A stretch of DNA of 64,000 nucleotides from Meridianimarinicoccus marinus (GCF_040689105.1 NZ_JBFBVU010000018.1:1-64000), one strand, 5' to 3'; counted from the first letter of the stretch, positions 47,417-56,119 are shown. The notes: generated by a model from the letters alone, not told the origin. Made by a program: numbers and translations.

Positions 47417-47540
47417 AGCGGTCTCTCCCTTTAAGACATGCTTTCCCGGAGCCCGGAACGGTGTGTTCCAAAATCCAATGGTGAAAGCGGTTGCTCTGCC
47501 GACACCCCCCCAAGTCCCACCGGGGGGAGCCGGCTCTCCC

Positions 47541-48230
47541 TTACGCCGAAGCGTCTTCCACGATGCGACCGAGGCCCTGCGCGATCGCGTCGATGTCGCC
47601 CATGGCGTCAACGCGTTGCAGGACGCCCTTGGCGTCGTAGTAGTCGATCAGCGGCGCCGTTTGCGCGTGGTAGGCTTCAAGCCTGGACCGCACGGTTTCG
47701 GCATTGTCGTCGGCCCGGCGCTTGAACTCCGTGCCTCCGCATTTGTCGCAGGTCCCGTCAACGGCGGGCTGCTTGAAGCTGTCATGGTAGCCTTCGCCGC
47801 ATTTGGCGCAGGTGTAGCGGCCCGAAACCCGCTCGACCATGGCTTCATCCTCAACGTCCAGCGAGATCGCGGCGTTGATCTTCTGTCCGGTTTCTTCCAG
47901 CAGCGCGTCCAGGCTTTCGGCCTGTCCGGTGGTGCGCGGGAAGCCGTCAAGAATGACACCCTTCTGAGTGTCATCCTCGGCCAGGCGATCCTTCAGGATG
48001 GCCAAAACGATCTCGTCAGAGACGAGCTTGCCCGCCTCCATCACCGCCTTGGCGGCCTTGCCGGCGTCGGTGCCCGTGGCAACCGCCGCGCGCAGCAGAT
48101 CGCCGGTGGACAGCTGGACGAGGCCGAATTTCTCTTCCAGCATCCGGGCCTGGGTGCCCTTCCCGGCGCCCGGAGGGCCGAGAAGGATGAGGACTGCGGG
48201 TGTCGTGGTCACGATGTCTGCTCCGTCCAT
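47541..48230 (-). CDS. adk: Adenylate kinase with zinc-type LID
   Basis: A 223-229-residue adenylate kinase that converts AMP and ATP to two ADP. The P loop is GPPGAGKGTQ, the AMP-binding region contains STGDLLRAA and DGFPRTTGQA, and the LID has four cysteines (YTCAKCGEGY and GTCDKCGG) as in zinc-containing long forms. ATG at 48230 lies 3 bases after the acs stop; GTG at 48212, with GGAG upstream, would shorten it by six residues. Placement between acs, which makes AMP, and the symporter suggests local AMP recycling. Whether it is the only adk of the genome cannot be told. Confidence 0.94.
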   Translation of the reverse strand: MDGADIVTTTPAVLILLGPPGAGKGTQARMLEEKFGLVQLSTGDLLRAAVATGTDAGKAAKAVMEAGKLVSDEIVLAILKDRLAEDDTQKGVILDGFPRTTGQAESLDALLEETGQKINAAISLDVEDEAMVERVSGRYTCAKCGEGYHDSFKQPAVDGTCDKCGGTEFKRRADDNAETVRSRLEAYHAQTAPLIDYYDAKGVLQRVDAMGDIDAIAQGLGRIVEDASA

Positions 48231-48233
48231 GAC

Positions 48234-50198
48234 TTATTTTTTGTTCATGCGGTTTTCGATGAGATCATCGACCACGGCCGGTTCGGCCAGCGTCGAGGTA
48301 TCGCCGAGCGCCCCGAAATCGTCTTCCGCGATCTTGCGCAGGATGCGGCGCATGATCTTGCCCGACCGGGTCTTGGGCAGGCCGGGCGCCCACTGGATCA
48401 GGTCCGGAGCGGCAATCGGGCCGATCTCGGTGCGGACCCAGGTGCGCAGCTCCTTGCGCAGTTCCTCGGTCGGCTCGACGCCGTTCATCAGGGTGACATA
48501 GCAGTAGATGCCCTGGCCCTTGATGTCGTGCGGGTAGCCCACCACCGCAGCCTCGGCGACCTTGGCATGAGCGACCAGGGCGCTTTCCACCTCGGCGGTA
48601 CCCATCCGGTGGCCGGACACGTTGATCACGTCATCGACGCGGCCGGTAATCCAGTAGTCGCCATCGGCATCACGGCGGCAGCCGTCACCGGTGAAGTAGT
48701 AGCCCTTGTAGTCCGAGAAATAGGTCTTCTCGAACCGCTCGTGGTCGCCATAGACGGTGCGCATCTGGCCGGGCCAGCTGGCCTTGATGCAGAGCACGCC
48801 TTCGGTCGGGCTTTCGTGGATTTCCTCGCCCGACTGCGGATCCAGAACCACCGGCTCGACGCCGAAGAAGGGCTTCATGGCCGATCCGGGCTTCAGCGCA
48901 TGGGCGCCGGGCAGCGGGGTCAGCAGGTGACCGCCGGTTTCGGTCTGCCACCAGGTGTCGACGATCGGGCATTTGCCCTTGCCGACATTGTCGTTGTACC
49001 AGTTCCAGGCTTCCGGGTTGATCGGCTCGCCCACGGTGCCGAGGATGCGCAGGCTGGAGAGGTCGGCTTTCTCGACGAACTCGGTGCCCTTGCCCATCAG
49101 TGCGCGGATGGCGGTCGGCGCGGTGTAGAACTGGTTGACCTTGTGCTTCTCGCAGACTTCCCAGAAGCGCGAGGCGTCGGGATAGGTCGGCACGCCTTCG
49201 AACATCACCGTGGTGGCGCCATTGGCGAGCGGGCCGTAGACAATGTAGCTGTGGCCGGTGACCCAGCCCACGTCCGCGGTGCACCAGAAGACATCGCCTT
49301 CCTTGTAGTCGAAGACGTACTTGTGGGTCATCGCGGCGTACAGCAGGTAGCCGCCCGAGCTGTGCACGACGCCCTTGGGCTGGCCGGTCGAGCCCGAGGT
49401 GTAGAGCACGAACAGCGGGTCTTCGGCGTTCACTTCCACGGCGCGGCTGTGATCGTCGGCCTCGGCATGCAGTTCCGAATAGTCGTAGTCGCGGCCATCG
49501 ACCCAGGTGGTCTGGCCACCGGTGCGCTTGACCACCAGGCATTTGACCGAGTCCTTGCAGTGCAGCAGGGCGGCGTCGGCGTTCGACTTCAGCGGGGTCT
49601 GGCGACCGCCGCGCGGGGCGTAGTCGGCGGTGATCACGACCTTGGCGTCGGCCCCGTTCACACGGGCGGCCAGCGCGTCCGGCGAGAAGCCGGCGAACAC
49701 GATCGAATGGATGGCCCCGATCCGGGCGCAGGCCAGCATGGCGTAAGCGGCTTCCGGGATCATCGGGAGATAGAGGACGACGCGATCGCCCTTGCGGACG
49801 CCAAGGCCCTCAAGGATGTTGGCCATCTTGCAGACTTCGGTGTGCAGCGCCTTGTAGGTGATGTGCTGCGCCGGCTCTTCGGGGTTGTCGGGTTCGAAGA
49901 TGATGGCGGTCTGGTCGCCCCGGGTTTCAAGGTGGCGATCTACGCAGTTGGCGCAGACGTTCAGGGTGCCGTCCTCGAACCACTTGATGGACACCTTGCC
50001 GAAGTCAAAGGTGGTGTCCTTGACCTTGGTATACGGCTTGATCCAGTCCAGCTGCTTGCCGTGCTCGCCCCAGAAGGCATCGGGGTCGGAAATCGACTCC
50101 GCGTACATACGATTGTAGGTTTCGGCATCAATATGCGCGTTTGCGGCGATCTCAGCGCTCGGCGGATAGGTTGCTGTGTCCTGACTTTGACCCGTCAT
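48234..50198 (-). CDS. acs: Acetyl-CoA synthetase
   Basis: A 654-residue AMP-forming acetyl-CoA synthetase. Motifs are YTSGSTGQPKGVVH (nucleotide binding), TWWQTETGGH, SGHRMGTAEVESAL and the C-terminal PKTRSGKIMRR, whose Lys is the regulatory acetylation site in the family. It activates acetate to acetyl-CoA with release of AMP and pyrophosphate. GGGAGGA precedes the ATG at 50198; eight in-frame codons upstream are rejected. It heads the leftward operon with adk and the symporter. Confidence 0.96.
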   Translation of the reverse strand: MTGQSQDTATYPPSAEIAANAHIDAETYNRMYAESISDPDAFWGEHGKQLDWIKPYTKVKDTTFDFGKVSIKWFEDGTLNVCANCVDRHLETRGDQTAIIFEPDNPEEPAQHITYKALHTEVCKMANILEGLGVRKGDRVVLYLPMIPEAAYAMLACARIGAIHSIVFAGFSPDALAARVNGADAKVVITADYAPRGGRQTPLKSNADAALLHCKDSVKCLVVKRTGGQTTWVDGRDYDYSELHAEADDHSRAVEVNAEDPLFVLYTSGSTGQPKGVVHSSGGYLLYAAMTHKYVFDYKEGDVFWCTADVGWVTGHSYIVYGPLANGATTVMFEGVPTYPDASRFWEVCEKHKVNQFYTAPTAIRALMGKGTEFVEKADLSSLRILGTVGEPINPEAWNWYNDNVGKGKCPIVDTWWQTETGGHLLTPLPGAHALKPGSAMKPFFGVEPVVLDPQSGEEIHESPTEGVLCIKASWPGQMRTVYGDHERFEKTYFSDYKGYYFTGDGCRRDADGDYWITGRVDDVINVSGHRMGTAEVESALVAHAKVAEAAVVGYPHDIKGQGIYCYVTLMNGVEPTEELRKELRTWVRTEIGPIAAPDLIQWAPGLPKTRSGKIMRRILRKIAEDDFGALGDTSTLAEPAVVDDLIENRMNKK

Positions 50199-50732
50199 CG
50201 GAGTCCTCCCGTCATTAGTCAACTTCGCGTTCAGTCATGCGCCCGCAGCAATGCGGATATGAGCACATGTCCCGACTGTCCCGTAGTCACTTTATCACCA
50301 TTTGAAAACACCAGAATAAGTCGTAGATATTCCACGCCTTTTTTGTCAACGATTTTGCCGCTTTCGTCGAAAAGCTGTAAAGTCGTTCACGATTAGGATT
50401 TTCACAAGGATTTCGGGCTGTTGCTCATCCGCGCCTGGTCTGCTGCGCCCCGCCAGTAAACAGGAATCTGGAATACACGTCATCCGCGCTGTGGTGTGAC
50501 AAAATCTCCGCCGCTCTTGAAGCGCCGCGCCGCTGCCAAGGCGCCGCTGACGAAGGGTCAATTGCGCCGCCTGATTCTGCTGGCGCAATTTTGTTACGCC
50601 GGCCTCACTGTTAGCGCACAAAAAAACACATTCCAAAATACACGTTTCCGAAGGCATCCTGGGGGTTCTACGGTGCATCCGGAAGTTGAGTGGCGCGGGG
50701 GATCCGCGCCCGTTGTTCAAGGGAAGCATTCG
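50199..50732. other. 534-base intergenic region between acs and a VPLPA-CTERM gene
   Basis: No gene is recognised. The part at 50280-50350 is A/T-rich, and on the minus strand TTGACA (50349-50344) is followed 18 bases on by TACGAC, a possible acs promoter (weak -10). A 9-bp inverted repeat, AATTGCGCC (50560-50568) and GGCGCAATT (50582-50590), is followed by TTGTTA on the + strand and could be a terminator or operator. AATACACGT occurs twice (50472-50480 and 50637-50645). An open frame through the right half has no support as coding. Confidence 0.5.
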
Positions 50733-51509
50733 ATGAAACCTGTTGTTGTCCTGATGGCCGCCCTGTGCGCGGCCACCTCTGCCCAGGCGGGCTCGCGCGA
50801 TTGCGTGCACACCCATGACGTGGCTTGGCAGATCACGCTGGATCCCGACACCAACTATGGCAACGCGCTGACGCTGCAGAAGCACACGCCCAGCGGCATG
50901 ACCGACAAGAACGGCCGGCCGCAGTATGATCTTGCGGCGCCGATCAGCTTCCAGACGCAGACCTACAGTGTGATGAGCGATTTCACCGATCCGGGGCTGG
51001 ACGATGTCTGCAAGGTGCGCGGACGCCTGCCGCCCGAGGAGGTGCGGATCTTTGCCCGGCTGGTGCGCTATTACGGGGTCGATGTGGGATATGCCGAGGG
51101 CGACAGCAAATACAGCAAGGCGGGCAAGCTGGTGGCCACGGTCAATGGCGAGACGCGCAGCAAGATCGGGCGCGTCGGGTCTCCGGGCGGCAGTTTCGAT
51201 CATGACTCGGGCGGCATCAGTGGCGGCAGCGTGGCGGTTGGGTCCACCTTCGACGTGAGCGCGGTGCTGGAACTGCTGAACTGGAACGGCGGCAACGGCG
51301 CGATCCAGCACTACTTTACCCTGTCGCCCGAATTGCGCGGACGGACCAGCGGGACGGTGCGCTACTATACCGATGTCGCGGCCGGGTCGTCGGCGCCAGC
51401 CCCCAGCAGCGGCGCGTCGCCTGTGCCCCTGCCAGCGGGAGGCGCGCTGATGATCGGCGGGCTGCTGGCGCTGGCTGGCCTGCGGTCGCGGCGGCGCGCA
51501 CGGGACTGA
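50733..51509 (+). CDS. VPLPA-CTERM sorting-domain protein
   Basis: A 258-residue exported protein. The signal peptide covers residues 1-22 (ending SAQAG). The body is unrecognised, with two Cys and repeated glycine-rich segments (GGSFDHDSGGISGGS). The C terminus is a textbook VPLPA-CTERM: VPLPAGGALMIGG, a hydrophobic helix, then RSRRRARD. Such tails are recognised by an exosortase and lead to surface anchoring or release. AAGGGAAG precedes the ATG at 50733. It is convergent with the cytochrome gene, 4 bases apart. Confidence 0.85.
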   Translation: MKPVVVLMAALCAATSAQAGSRDCVHTHDVAWQITLDPDTNYGNALTLQKHTPSGMTDKNGRPQYDLAAPISFQTQTYSVMSDFTDPGLDDVCKVRGRLPPEEVRIFARLVRYYGVDVGYAEGDSKYSKAGKLVATVNGETRSKIGRVGSPGGSFDHDSGGISGGSVAVGSTFDVSAVLELLNWNGGNGAIQHYFTLSPELRGRTSGTVRYYTDVAAGSSAPAPSSGASPVPLPAGGALMIGGLLALAGLRSRRRARD

Positions 51510-51513
51510 AGGC

Positions 51514-52833
51514 TCAGTCCATGGGCAGACCGCTGGGCACGGCATCGGGCCGGCCCAGCGGATGCTGCCCGGCGGTGGCGCCGGTCAGCGCGTGCAGGAA
51601 GGCCAGCAGGGCGTCGACCTCGGCCACGGTCAGATCGACGGGCGCAAGGTCGCGCCGGGCCGCCTGGCGGGCCAGTTCCGCCTTGTCCTGCCAGACGATG
51701 AAATCGACAGCGCTCAACCAAGGGGCATCGGGCAGTCCGGCCATTTCGGGTTGCCACCGGGCCAGCGCCGCGTCGGGGTCGAGGTGGTGCTCAACGATGC
51801 CGCGCAGGGTCGGGTAGGCGCCGTTATGCCCCCACGGCCCGGTCAGCGCCACGTTGCGCAGCGAAGGGGTGCGGAAGCGATAGGCATCCTCCAACCGGTC
51901 GCTTTCGCCCATCCGCCCGACATCGCGGGCGTGCGGATCGAAGGGACGGGTGCGGCCCGGTCCGAAGGGCGGCAGGCCGATGGCGTGAAAATCCTGATCG
52001 GTCAGCAACGGGCCGGAATGGCAGCGCGCGCAACCGGCCTTGCCATAGAACAGGTTCAGCCCGGCCCGCGCCTGGGCACTCAGGGCATCGGGATCGCCGG
52101 CGAGATAGGCATCGAAGGGGCTGTCGAAACTGCGCCAGTCGGCGTTGATATAGTCGCCGATGGCCTCGGCCACCTCGACGATGGTGACTTGCGCGGGGCG
52201 GTCGATGGTGTCGAAGGCGGCCACGAAGCCCGCGCCATAGGCGGGCAGGATGCGCACCCGTTTGGCCAGGATCGGCCAGGCGGCGTCGATACGGTCGTGT
52301 ACCGCGCCCGCGATCTCGTTCTCCTTGGGGTTCCCTGCCATCTCGAATTGCGCCACCAGCGGAAACACCGCCTGCGCCGCGATCAGCGTATCCAGACCCG
52401 GCGGCAGCCATTCCTGCGCCGGAGAATTGTAGGCGTTGCCGTAGAGGTTCGACGACTCCAGCCGCCCGTCGTGGAACATCACCCGGATGTCGCGGTGTCC
52501 GAGGTTCCACAGGCTGGGGGCATTGCGCGGGATACGCTTGGCGATGCGGTCGGGGCCGCTGCCCGCCGTGCGCTCGGGGCCCAATCCCACGCCGCCCTCG
52601 CCGATGCCAAGGCTCAGCCCGTCGCTGCCCGCGTGTTCAGGGTGGTGGCAGGTGGCGCAGGCGATGTTGCGGTTGCCCGAAAGGATCTTGTCGAAGAACA
52701 GCAACTGGCCCAGTTTCGCCTTGGCGGGATCGAACGGGTGGAAATCCTCTGCCGTGATCGGGTCCGGCAAGGGATAGCTGTGCGGCCCGGCCACCGCCGC
52801 CAGCGGAAGGAGCAGGAGATGACCCAGAACCAC
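51514..52833 (-). CDS. Di-heme cytochrome c peroxidase/MauG-family protein
   Basis: A 439-residue periplasmic enzyme. A short signal segment (GHLLLLPLAAVAG) is followed by two c-type heme sites, CATCH at residues 59-63 and CARCH at 268-272. The overall layout matches bacterial cytochrome c peroxidase and MauG proteins (FFDKILSGNRNIAC, then LRNVALTGPWGHNGAY). Peroxide reduction or radical-based modification are both possible. GTG at 52833 is used because no better start exists; it overlaps the divergent Sel1 gene's start by 15 bases. Confidence 0.85.
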   Translation of the reverse strand: MVLGHLLLLPLAAVAGPHSYPLPDPITAEDFHPFDPAKAKLGQLLFFDKILSGNRNIACATCHHPEHAGSDGLSLGIGEGGVGLGPERTAGSGPDRIAKRIPRNAPSLWNLGHRDIRVMFHDGRLESSNLYGNAYNSPAQEWLPPGLDTLIAAQAVFPLVAQFEMAGNPKENEIAGAVHDRIDAAWPILAKRVRILPAYGAGFVAAFDTIDRPAQVTIVEVAEAIGDYINADWRSFDSPFDAYLAGDPDALSAQARAGLNLFYGKAGCARCHSGPLLTDQDFHAIGLPPFGPGRTRPFDPHARDVGRMGESDRLEDAYRFRTPSLRNVALTGPWGHNGAYPTLRGIVEHHLDPDAALARWQPEMAGLPDAPWLSAVDFIVWQDKAELARQAARRDLAPVDLTVAEVDALLAFLHALTGATAGQHPLGRPDAVPSGLPMD

Positions 52834-53310
52834 AGCCTTGGTGCCGCCGCGATTGCGGTGTGTCTGGCGCTGACCGGACCGGCCGTCGCGGATCTGGAAG
52901 AGGCGCGCGACATGATGGAGGCCGGAGCGTTCGAGGATGCCCGCGCCGCGCTGTGGCCTGCGGCCCGGTCCGGCAATGCCGAGGCCGAGGAATTGATTGG
53001 CGTCATGTATGCCATGGGGCTGGGGGTGGCGCGGGACGACCAGCGCGCCTTCGACTGGTATCTGCGCTCGGCGATGAAGGGCCATCCCGGCGCGCAATCG
53101 GGGGTCGGCTGGTACTACGAGGTTGGCCGTGGCATGCCCGCGCCGGATCTCGTGCGCGCCTATGCGTGGTACGTGCTGTCCGCCATTGGCGGCGATCCCG
53201 ACGCGGCGATCAGCCAGGAAGAGGTGGTCAAGAAGATGACGGCGGAGGAAATCGCGCAGGCGCATATGATGGTCGATGATTACCGGGTCTGGATGTATCC
53301 GTTCCGCTAG
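52819..53310 (+). CDS. Exported Sel1-repeat protein
   Basis: A 163-residue protein with a signal peptide (residues 1-25, ending GPAVAD) and two to three Sel1-type repeats (AEELIGVMYAMGLGV; AQSGVGWYYEVGRGM; AYAWYVLSAIGG). It is a likely periplasmic scaffold. AAGGAGCAGGAG precedes the ATG. Its start overlaps that of the divergent cytochrome gene by 15 bases, so the two promoters must lie inside each other's coding region. Confidence 0.85.
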   Translation: MTQNHSLGAAAIAVCLALTGPAVADLEEARDMMEAGAFEDARAALWPAARSGNAEAEELIGVMYAMGLGVARDDQRAFDWYLRSAMKGHPGAQSGVGWYYEVGRGMPAPDLVRAYAWYVLSAIGGDPDAAISQEEVVKKMTAEEIAQAHMMVDDYRVWMYPFR

Positions 53311-53488
53311 GGGGGACCGGCAGGGGGGCGCTGTCAAGCGCGGCTTGCAGGGGTGCGCGTGACCCGCGCGCCAAATTCCGCTATAGTTGCAGAATGTCAG
53401 ACCGACACGGCCTCGGTGGGCCGGGGTCCAATCCGCCCCGCGCAGCCGTGCCGCCGTGTCCCATCCACACTACAAGGGGGGACGTGGG

Positions 53489-54235
53489 ATGCTGAGATTG
53501 GTTCTGCTGATGGCGCTGCTGTGGCCAGGCACCGCGATGGCCGTGGTGATGTCCGCCAAGGAGATCACGCCGAATACCGACGAAATCTACAATTCAGCCT
53601 TTTGGTTCAGGATCGATCTTGAGGACGACCGGCCGCGGGGGCCGTATTCCGAGTCGGTGTTCTTTTCCATGGGCGGCGCCCATTGGAAGGTTGCCGGAAC
53701 GGTAACCTTTTCGGGCGATGCCAGCGCGGCGGGAAGCGAAACCATGAGCTTCTCGTCCATCGGGTACACTCATCTGACCCACCCGCACCCGTCCGAGGCC
53801 ATCAGCGGCTATGCCTCCCTGCCGAGGACATTCACCGCATCCGACTACCTGAACTACCGGCTGGACATGAACGGCAACCGGGTGCCGAAGCTGGACGGGA
53901 AGCGGATTCGGGTTTGGCTGTTCAATGTCGAGGAACCGCATATCGCGGCGCCGGGTGAGGGCATGGGGCAGGGCCATGACGACACCTTCAAGGGCAAGTT
54001 CGGCACCACGGTGGGCACCCATTTCATTCGCCCGGACAATGACGTGTTCACCATTTTCAAAAGGGTCGATATTCGCTTCGAATCCGTCCACCCGGCGCCG
54101 GTGCCGCCCGCAGCGCTGGCCCTGGGATCAGCGCTGGCCGGGCTTGTGGGGCTGGGCTGGATGAGGCGTCGGCAAAAACCTGACGCGCGGCGCGGTGGCG
54201 CCAAAAACAAAAGGCAGGCCATCTGGCCTGCCTGA
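53489..54235 (+). CDS. PEP-CTERM-like exported protein running into the terminator of the opposite gene
   Basis: A 248-residue protein of unknown function. The signal peptide spans residues 1-18 (ending GTAMA). The C terminus has APVPPAALALGSALAGLVGLG, then WMRRRQ, a PEP/VPLPA-CTERM-like pattern, but with about 20 further residues after the basic cluster. Those last codons run through the terminator hairpin of the convergent gene. AAGGGGGGACG precedes the ATG at 53489. The body contains no recognised domain. Confidence 0.68.
   Translation: MLRLVLLMALLWPGTAMAVVMSAKEITPNTDEIYNSAFWFRIDLEDDRPRGPYSESVFFSMGGAHWKVAGTVTFSGDASAAGSETMSFSSIGYTHLTHPHPSEAISGYASLPRTFTASDYLNYRLDMNGNRVPKLDGKRIRVWLFNVEEPHIAAPGEGMGQGHDDTFKGKFGTTVGTHFIRPDNDVFTIFKRVDIRFESVHPAPVPPAALALGSALAGLVGLGWMRRRQKPDARRGGAKNKRQAIWPA
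54203..54232 (-). terminator. Terminator of the VPLPA-CTERM gene at 54278
   Basis: A perfect 8-bp stem (GGCAGGCC/GGCCTGCC) with a 4-base loop is followed on the minus strand by TTTTGTTTTT. It lies inside the last codons of the opposing gene. Confidence 0.85.
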
Positions 54236-54277
54236 TCGGATCGGTCCAGGGTGCGGAGGGATCCTCTCCCCAGATCG

Positions 54278-54883
54278 TTACCTCTTGCGGCGGAAGCGGC
54301 GCGCCAGCACCAGCGCGCCAAGCCCAGTGGCAGCCAGTGGCAGCCCTGCGGGCAGCGGAATCGGCGCCGGTGCATTGCTCGGCGGCAGGCCACCGGACTT
54401 GGTGATGACGTAGCTGACGCCATTGCCGTTCTTGAAATCGGCGTTGAAGAAGTCGACCGCCACGGCCAGCGGGCCGGTGTATCCATCCAGCGCGAAGGAG
54501 ATCTTCAGCGGGGTGCTGTCGCTGATCTTGTCGTAGCTGGCCCCGAATTCCAGCGACCACCAGTCGTTCTTGTTCTTGAACGCCTCGTCCTTGATGCGCA
54601 GGTTCAGGCCGCCCCAGTTGCCCCCCACATTGGTGAAGGAGAAGTCCAGCGAGGTGGTGCCGTCTTCGAAACCGTCAAAGAACAGGAAATCGCTGTCGCC
54701 GTTGTTCTTCTGGCCGCCGATCACGGTGCCCACGTCCTTGCCGAAAACGGCGGACTGGTTGGGGTTGTTGCCAAACTCCCCCGACACGGCTTCATCCGCG
54801 ACAACGGTGGCCGCCACAACCGGCGCGGCGCCCAGAAACAGGGCGGCAAATACTGCCAGAAATGTCCTGCGATGGAAGGTCAT
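54278..54883 (-). CDS. VPLPA-CTERM sorting-domain protein
   Basis: A 201-residue exported protein. It has a signal peptide (residues 1-24, ending VVAATV) and a body predicted to be beta-rich (SLDFSFTNVGGNWGG; KISFALDGYTG). The tail is PIPLPAGLPLAATGLGALVL followed by ARRFRRKR, a clear VPLPA-CTERM. The ATG at 54883 follows GTGAGGAT; the longer frame is not needed. It has its own terminator at 54203, so it is monocistronic. Function unknown. Confidence 0.85.
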   Translation of the reverse strand: MTFHRRTFLAVFAALFLGAAPVVAATVVADEAVSGEFGNNPNQSAVFGKDVGTVIGGQKNNGDSDFLFFDGFEDGTTSLDFSFTNVGGNWGGLNLRIKDEAFKNKNDWWSLEFGASYDKISDSTPLKISFALDGYTGPLAVAVDFFNADFKNGNGVSYVITKSGGLPPSNAPAPIPLPAGLPLAATGLGALVLARRFRRKR

Positions 54884-54953
54884 CTGTCTATCCTCACTCT
54901 CACCTTGGATATGGCCCCGGGCGATCCTGCGCACAATGGAGTGAAGGATAGAA

Positions 54954-54985
54954 TAACGTGCCGTGACGCAACGTTACGTGCACGT
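54954..54985. promoter_or_regulatory. Overlapping palindromes upstream of the VPLPA-CTERM gene
   Basis: TAACGT (54954-54959) and ACGTTA (54971-54976) form an inverted repeat with an 11-base spacer, followed at once by the perfect palindrome ACGTGCACGT (54976-54985). They lie 71-102 bases upstream of the gene starting at 54883 and beyond the stop of the TRAP binding protein. Confidence 0.4.
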
Positions 54986-55034
54986 CAAGCAGGACTGCGG
55001 GCCAATCCGACGCCGGGCCGGCCCGCAGTAGGGA

Positions 55035-56090
55035 TTATTGCAGGTCGGCGCTGCGCGCGGCGTCCAGTTCCGCCTCGGCCTCGGCCACCGCCTCGGTCAG
55101 GGCGGTGAAGATCGGCTCGCCGCGATCCACGTTCTGCTTGAACCATTCGTAGACCGGTGCGGCGGCTTCCTTGAACGCGGCCTTTTCCTCGGGCGTCGGC
55201 ACGTAAAGGTCACCACCACCGGCAACGAATTCCTCATAGGCGGCGATGGATTTTCGCTTGGGCGAGGCAAAGGTGGCCTGTTGCAGCGCATAGAACCCAT
55301 CGACCACGACGCGGCGCAGGCCTTCCGGCATCTCCATGAAGCGGGCGTTGTTCATCCACCACAGGGCGCCCATGTAGGCGTGGCCGTCCAGCGTGACGTA
55401 TTGCAGCCCGGCATCGGGAAATTTCATGCCCATGATGTCGGTGATGCCGTTCTTGGAGCCTTCGACGACGCCGGTCTGGAACGAGGTGAACAGTTCGGGC
55501 CACGGGATCGGGGTCGGCGAGGCGCCAAGCGCGCGCACCAGTTCCTGCGGCAGGTCGGCGACCACGGTGCGGATCTTCAGCCCTTCCATGTCGGCCGGGG
55601 TCTGCACGCGCCGCTTGGTGTTGGCGAAGTTGCGCCAGCCGCCGGTGTTGCCGATGGTCATCAGGCGGATGGTGCCGCCGGAATCCTCAAGCGCCATATT
55701 GCGCATGGTGCGGGTGAAGTCGCCCTGCAGCACGGCTTCGGCGATGCGGTCGTCGGCCATCAGATAGGGCAGATCCAGCACTTGCACATAGGGGAAGATC
55801 CCCGCCGCCCCGCCCGAGGTCGAGATATAGATGTCGATCGAGCCATCGGCGATGCCCTGCAGGCACTCCGCCCCGTTTGAGCACAGCTGCGTGCCCATGA
55901 ACAATTCGACCTCGATGGCGCCGTTCGAGGCCGCCTCGACGAAGTTCTTGAAGACGATCAGGCCGTCGTAATCCTCGTCGGCCTCGTTGGCGTTGGCGGT
56001 GGCGCGCAGCGTGTAATCCGCCGCCATGGCCGCCATCGGCGTGACCGCAAGGGCCGCGGCCAGAAGCGGTTTGGTTAGGTTCTTGAGCAT
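55035..56090 (-). CDS. TRAP transporter substrate-binding protein (DctP)
   Basis: A 351-residue periplasmic solute receptor of the DctP family, with a signal peptide at residues 1-24 (ending AAMAADY). The mature protein opens YTLRATANANEADEDY. The family fold is also visible in MEGLKIRTV near the ligand-binding Arg and in FTSFQTGVVEGSKNGI. The ligand is unknown. GGAGAGAC precedes the ATG. It is the last gene of the TRAP unit, 29 bases after dctM. Confidence 0.92.
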   Translation of the reverse strand: MLKNLTKPLLAAALAVTPMAAMAADYTLRATANANEADEDYDGLIVFKNFVEAASNGAIEVELFMGTQLCSNGAECLQGIADGSIDIYISTSGGAAGIFPYVQVLDLPYLMADDRIAEAVLQGDFTRTMRNMALEDSGGTIRLMTIGNTGGWRNFANTKRRVQTPADMEGLKIRTVVADLPQELVRALGASPTPIPWPELFTSFQTGVVEGSKNGITDIMGMKFPDAGLQYVTLDGHAYMGALWWMNNARFMEMPEGLRRVVVDGFYALQQATFASPKRKSIAAYEEFVAGGGDLYVPTPEEKAAFKEAAAPVYEWFKQNVDRGEPIFTALTEAVAEAEAELDAARSADLQ

Positions 56091-56119
56091 GTCTCTCTCC
56101 CTGTAGTTGTTTTGTTTGC

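Noticed and set aside
47470..47530. C-rich/G-rich stretch between adk and DUF4212 considered as a terminator
   Set aside because: It can fold, but neither strand has a T tract; termination inside this operon is unsupported.
50496..50732. Upstream extension of the VPLPA-CTERM frame as coding sequence
   Set aside because: A clear signal peptide with a ribosome binding site begins at 50733; the upstream codons show no protein-like composition.
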